Source of the DNA: Rhea pennata
Taxonomy: Eukaryota > Chordata > Aves > Rheiformes > Rheidae
Direction of reading: 5' to 3'
NCBI RefSeq assembly: GCF_028389875.1
Contig: NC_084672.1
Span: forward strand, 7,614,458 to 7,678,457
Length of the DNA stretch: 64,000 nt
This document shows, one piece after another, positions 60,263 through 64,000 of the stretch. Below the pieces are notes generated by a model that was given only the letters and a program-made list of their open reading frames with translations, was not told the DNA's origin and did not search any database. The translations under genes and the position numbers were made by a program. Within the stretch, counting starts at the first letter, position 1. Each line of letters begins with the position of its first letter.

Positions 60263-63200
60263 TTCAGGCAGATAAAGCAGTGAGAAAAGATCAGAAAGTC
60301 TAGTTTTCTATAAAAAAGATGCAAATAAACCTTTTCTTCATATTAGTCAATACTTTTCTTCAAGATTTGTCACGCTTTTTCCAAAGATTCAGAATCCTGA
60401 TGTGATTTAAGTCTTTTTTCATTAAAACATCCCTACATTGACAAAAAGGAGTGTTTTCATCTCAAACACTCCCAATTTGTCAAGAACAGACTATTTGAAT
60501 AAAATGTTTGGATGAAGATTCTTTGACCAGAGGGAGTGAACTTGTTTTCCAGAAAGACATGAGGACATTAATACATTGGCCTCATTTGATGGTGTAAATT
60601 GACTGTCCACATAGTCCTGCTGGAACCAGCTGCACTGAGAGCAGTGGAAGAGAAAGTGGAGGAAAAATGCTACTTAATCCAACGTGAACTACAAGAACAA
60701 AGCAGTGTGTGAACTGGCCAGGAAGACATTCCAGCTAGGAATAAAAAGAAAGTTTCTAAGCAAAGTGAGTCAAAAAAATATCTGCTTCTCAATTCTGGAA
60801 TTTGCTTCTCTGTCTGCTTCTCAAATAAAGCTGGCTGGGCTTCTGTGGAGGAGTAAGCTTGGCCATGACAGATACCAGGGGACTGAGCTAGAGTGCTACA
60901 TTCCTGCTGATCTATTCATGTTTACACCAAATGAGAAATCACCTTGGTCAGCTGCTGGGGCACTTGCAGAAGATGTGAAAGCCTGAAATTCAGCCTAAGG
61001 CTGAAGTTTAGACAAAGCCTCCTGACAGCAAAAGCTTTAGGGCTGAAGGACACAGTACCAGGGGAAAACATAGAAAACCCGTCACTGAGGTTGCTGAAAA
61101 ACAGACAAGACAAACTGCTAGGAGGCCCCGCAAATACGAGCCCGATGCTGACTGTAGAGCTGAGCCTTGCTTTAACCACTCTACGAGTAAAAGAAGGAAA
61201 AGACACCAGAGCATGGCACAAGGCAGGTAGTACTTGTCTTTGGTGTGGAGAACAGCTTGTTTGCCAGCTTAGCCTAATGGTTGAGCACTCGCTGACTGGC
61301 TACCCACGTGTGTCTGACTGTTGGTAGGTTCTGCAAGACCATCCAGATGCCATCCAACAATAAGGGGATAAGGCCAAGGCAGTTAGGGGAGGTAAATCCA
61401 GACAGCTTCATCTGTTTGTGCATTTTTGTTGAGTCATTATTGCTTTTGCAGTTGAGGAGCTACTCGTTGCAGGCAAAGAGGAGTTCAGCAAGCCTCAGGG
61501 AGAGTTGAGACTCATGAAATACAGATAGGAGCTTGGCAGGTCCCCTAGAACTGGATAAATACATGCACAATTATTAGCTCTATCTTCAAGCAAGAAATGT
61601 TTTGCATAAGGATGCAGAAAGGGCTCATTCAGTAAACTGATATGCACATTTGACTCAACAAATGCCAAATAAGAAAATCCTTCTCCATGCTGAAGGCTGC
61701 CCAGTAACTGAATGGGCAAAGACCCACCTGGATCAGCACACACTAGTATGACACAAAGCAATTCTTTTACATCCTCGCTTACGTGCTTTAAATAAGCATG
61801 GCTGATTAGAGCAAGCCTCTGCTTCTCCAACCACATTAAATGATTTATTCCTACACACCTTTCAGGGGCCTCTCAGCCTGATACATATTCTGATCTCCTC
61901 ACTTGGAATGGCAAGATTCCCCCTCCTGGTGGGGAGATGAAGTCAGAATGACCGCCTTCAGCCAGCACACGGCAGTCCAAGTGTGAGCAAACAGGGCCAG
62001 ATGGATGCAAAATAAAGCCCTGTAGGAAGGCTTTGCACTGAAATCTCATACAGCCAAGCGATGCAAACAACCATGGCATTTTCTACTCAAACATTTATTT
62101 GGAAACAGATCTTGAAACTGATTTTTTCTAATGGTGGGAGCAAAATTCACCCTAAACTTTCCCAGCTCCAGGCTGCATTCATGGCCAAATTAGTAATACC
62201 TGTGTTCCAGTACCCTTGATTCTGCCACTAATTAATATGGCAGCAGTTGCCAGAGCTAATTATAGAAGCAGCTCCGTTATCCACTGTAACCCTATCGGGC
62301 AGAAATTCCCCAGCTGCCAGTACCTGCTCCCACTCGCAGGCATAAAGGCCGGAGTGAGAAGCTGTTTGTTTTGCTGCTGTTAAAGGCCTCTGCAGCACCC
62401 ACCATCTCCTGGGCTGGAAGACGGCCCCTCTGCAGATGCACGGCAAGCTGAGTCCTCTCACCACATCCCTCCACAGCTGGGCTCCATGCTTTTGCTCTCA
62501 AAACTTCTGTGGCAGTCGCTTTGCAATAACCTTTTCCATCCAGGGGATATCCCTCCCTGATGAGTCTCTCCCACACACATTAAGGCGAAAGAAAAGAAGA
62601 ACGAAAGCAAGAGAAGCTGAGCTACATCTGGACATACTATACTAGAACAAGAAAAAAGGGTGTCTTATCGCTGACGTGCAATGGCACCTGGAAAGAGAGA
62701 TGGAGGTCTCCACCGAAGTTAAGAGCACCTTTCGGGGGAAAGCAATAGGATTTACATAGCTTTTGCCCTAAGCCACCATCCTACAGGTCCCAAAGTAGGA
62801 AAAGATGAAAATCCTGTCATTCAGCTAGTCATGAGCAACGAAGATGCACAGGAAGTTTGGCCCCTGTGAAATGTCCACGTAACAAGCTGAACTGTTGGCC
62901 CAGGCATCTTGTTTGCAACTTTTTGGGGCCTGGCAGAGCCAGCATTATTTCCTACTCATGCTGTGGCAGATTTAGTAGTCTGTTTTTTCTCTGCACACTT
63001 CTGCAGAGCTGCTTCTCAGATACTGTGAACCTGCCAAAAATCATAGTATTATTTCATAGCAGCCATGAAAAAAACCAAACAAACAGTTAATTAAATAATT
63101 CTCTAAAGGAATTGAAAAATCACTATCAGGTCCAGCAGTTGACAGTGCGCTATGTGGAGCTGAAAATTCTGGATCATTTTTAATCAAATGGCTTATCAAA

Positions 63201-63919
63201 ATCTAATAAAAATGATTTCAGGATTTTGATTTTTAAATGTCAAAGAAAATATTTTGTTTTGGAAGTCTTCCAGCTGGAATAATTCCCAGTGCTAAGACAA
63301 TAACTTTTTTATAAAAAATAGAAAAAAATAATTGAAGCTAAATAGCTACACTAAATAGTCTGAAAGAAAAAGAAATGCCAAAATCGTATCAGATGACTTT
63401 CACCATGAACAAACATCACATTCTAATAACATCAGCCTAGATTTTTAATTTGGTTTTAAATACAGTATGGATCAGAGCCTCAGGGCTGTAGACTAATCCC
63501 AATTTGATCAGCTGAGAATCTATCCATCAACCCTGTTGTGACTACATTCTTCTAATCAAGTATGATTACCGATGACCGTGTAACATCATCAAAAAACACT
63601 TAGGAACTGATCAATGGCTAGCATAAGCTGAACTGGTTGATGTAATTTTTGAAATTGAGTTTCAGGATTTTTTTAATTGGTTCTGAAGAACAGTGAAAAT
63701 GTGTAGGGAACAGCAAATTCTGCTGAGGACTTACTATCGTCATCTGAACAAGAAAGATATGGTCCCTTCTTTCTGCACACTTTCTTGCTGGGCTTGGTGA
63801 ACTTTAGAGCAAATATTGTTTATTGTCACTTGCGCTGTGAGTAAGCAAAGTTTTGCTTGTATATTTACTCAAAGGCATTGCTACAGGCCTCCTTACCACC
63901 GGATACTACCATCAAATGC

Positions 63920-63969
63920 TAGAAGCATTATTTTAATACAACAGTAGAAGCATTATTTTAATACAACAG
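63920..63969 (+). repeat. 25-bp perfect tandem duplication
   Basis: The unit begins TAGAAGCATTATTTTAATAC and ends AACAG. Copies at 63920-63944 and 63945-63969 are identical. Confidence 0.95.
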
Positions 63970-64000
63970 ATCTGACTCAATTTACAAATAGAAGTAGGAA

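Larger units (their letters stand above)
40596..64000 (-). other. SV2B 5' intron / upstream DNA, continues beyond the window
   Basis: No exon with a credible donor, no CpG island and no second gene was found in these 23.4 kb. In mammals SV2B has non-coding first exons far upstream, so this is most simply 5' intron. It contains the CR1 insertion (48221-48739), candidate conserved non-coding clusters (50700-51010, 54450-54620), a hairpin cluster (41420-41476), A20 tracts (41869-41888, 44174-44193), a G16 tract (59459-59474) and small tandem duplications. Confidence 0.6.

Noticed and set aside
61265..61345. tRNA-like stretch (TAGCCTAATGG resembling an A box, GGTTCTGCAAG resembling a B box)
   Set aside because: The arms do not fold into a cloverleaf and the B box is poor. 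At most it is a decayed tRNA-derived SINE.
1..64000. CRISPR arrays, operons, prophage or other bacterial-type systems
   Set aside because: The window is vertebrate nuclear DNA with spliced exons. There are no spaced direct repeats or closely packed ORFs.

Overview
The window is vertebrate nuclear DNA, most likely avian: short interspersed protein-coding exons with GT/AG introns on the minus strand, very low repeat density, and one clear CR1 LINE 3' end of the type found in birds (conserved reverse-transcriptase C-terminal frame, then the characteristic 3' tail ending ATTCTATGA). The exact species cannot be read from the sequence.

One protein-coding gene is recognisable: SV2B, encoding synaptic vesicle glycoprotein 2B. 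It runs right to left. Twelve coding exons were assembled by hand from the sequence (40254 down to 12244). All have canonical GT...AG borders and compatible phases, and together they give a 2130-nt CDS for a 709-residue, 12-TM major-facilitator-fold protein with a large glycosylated pentapeptide-rich luminal loop. The first coding exon also carries a probable 341-nt 5' leader (to 40595) with an in-frame stop upstream of the start and two short upstream ORFs. No non-coding exon 1 or promoter could be identified. Everything right of 40595 (23.4 kb) is therefore read as 5' intron of SV2B, or the region upstream of it.

Layout: 1-7100 probable intergenic DNA downstream of SV2B, with remnants of old repeats; 7100-12243 3' UTR and/or 3' flank (end unresolved; best AATAAA candidate near 7145); 12244-40595 SV2B coding exons and introns, the largest intron (11.3 kb) following the first coding exon; 40596-64000 intronic/upstream DNA containing the CR1 insertion (48221-48739), AT-rich homeodomain-motif clusters that look like conserved non-coding elements (about 50.7-51.0 kb and 54.45-54.62 kb), a palindromic hairpin cluster (41.42-41.48 kb) and several homopolymer tracts.

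No new multi-gene system is present. The most interesting signals are: an SV2A/SV2C-like N-terminal extension of SV2B that I do not recall in mammalian SV2B; SV2A-like residues in the luminal loop; a tandem splice donor after the second coding exon, where the downstream choice reads straight into a stop; and a small CpG-dense block ending in a 19-nt A-tract inside the largest intron.
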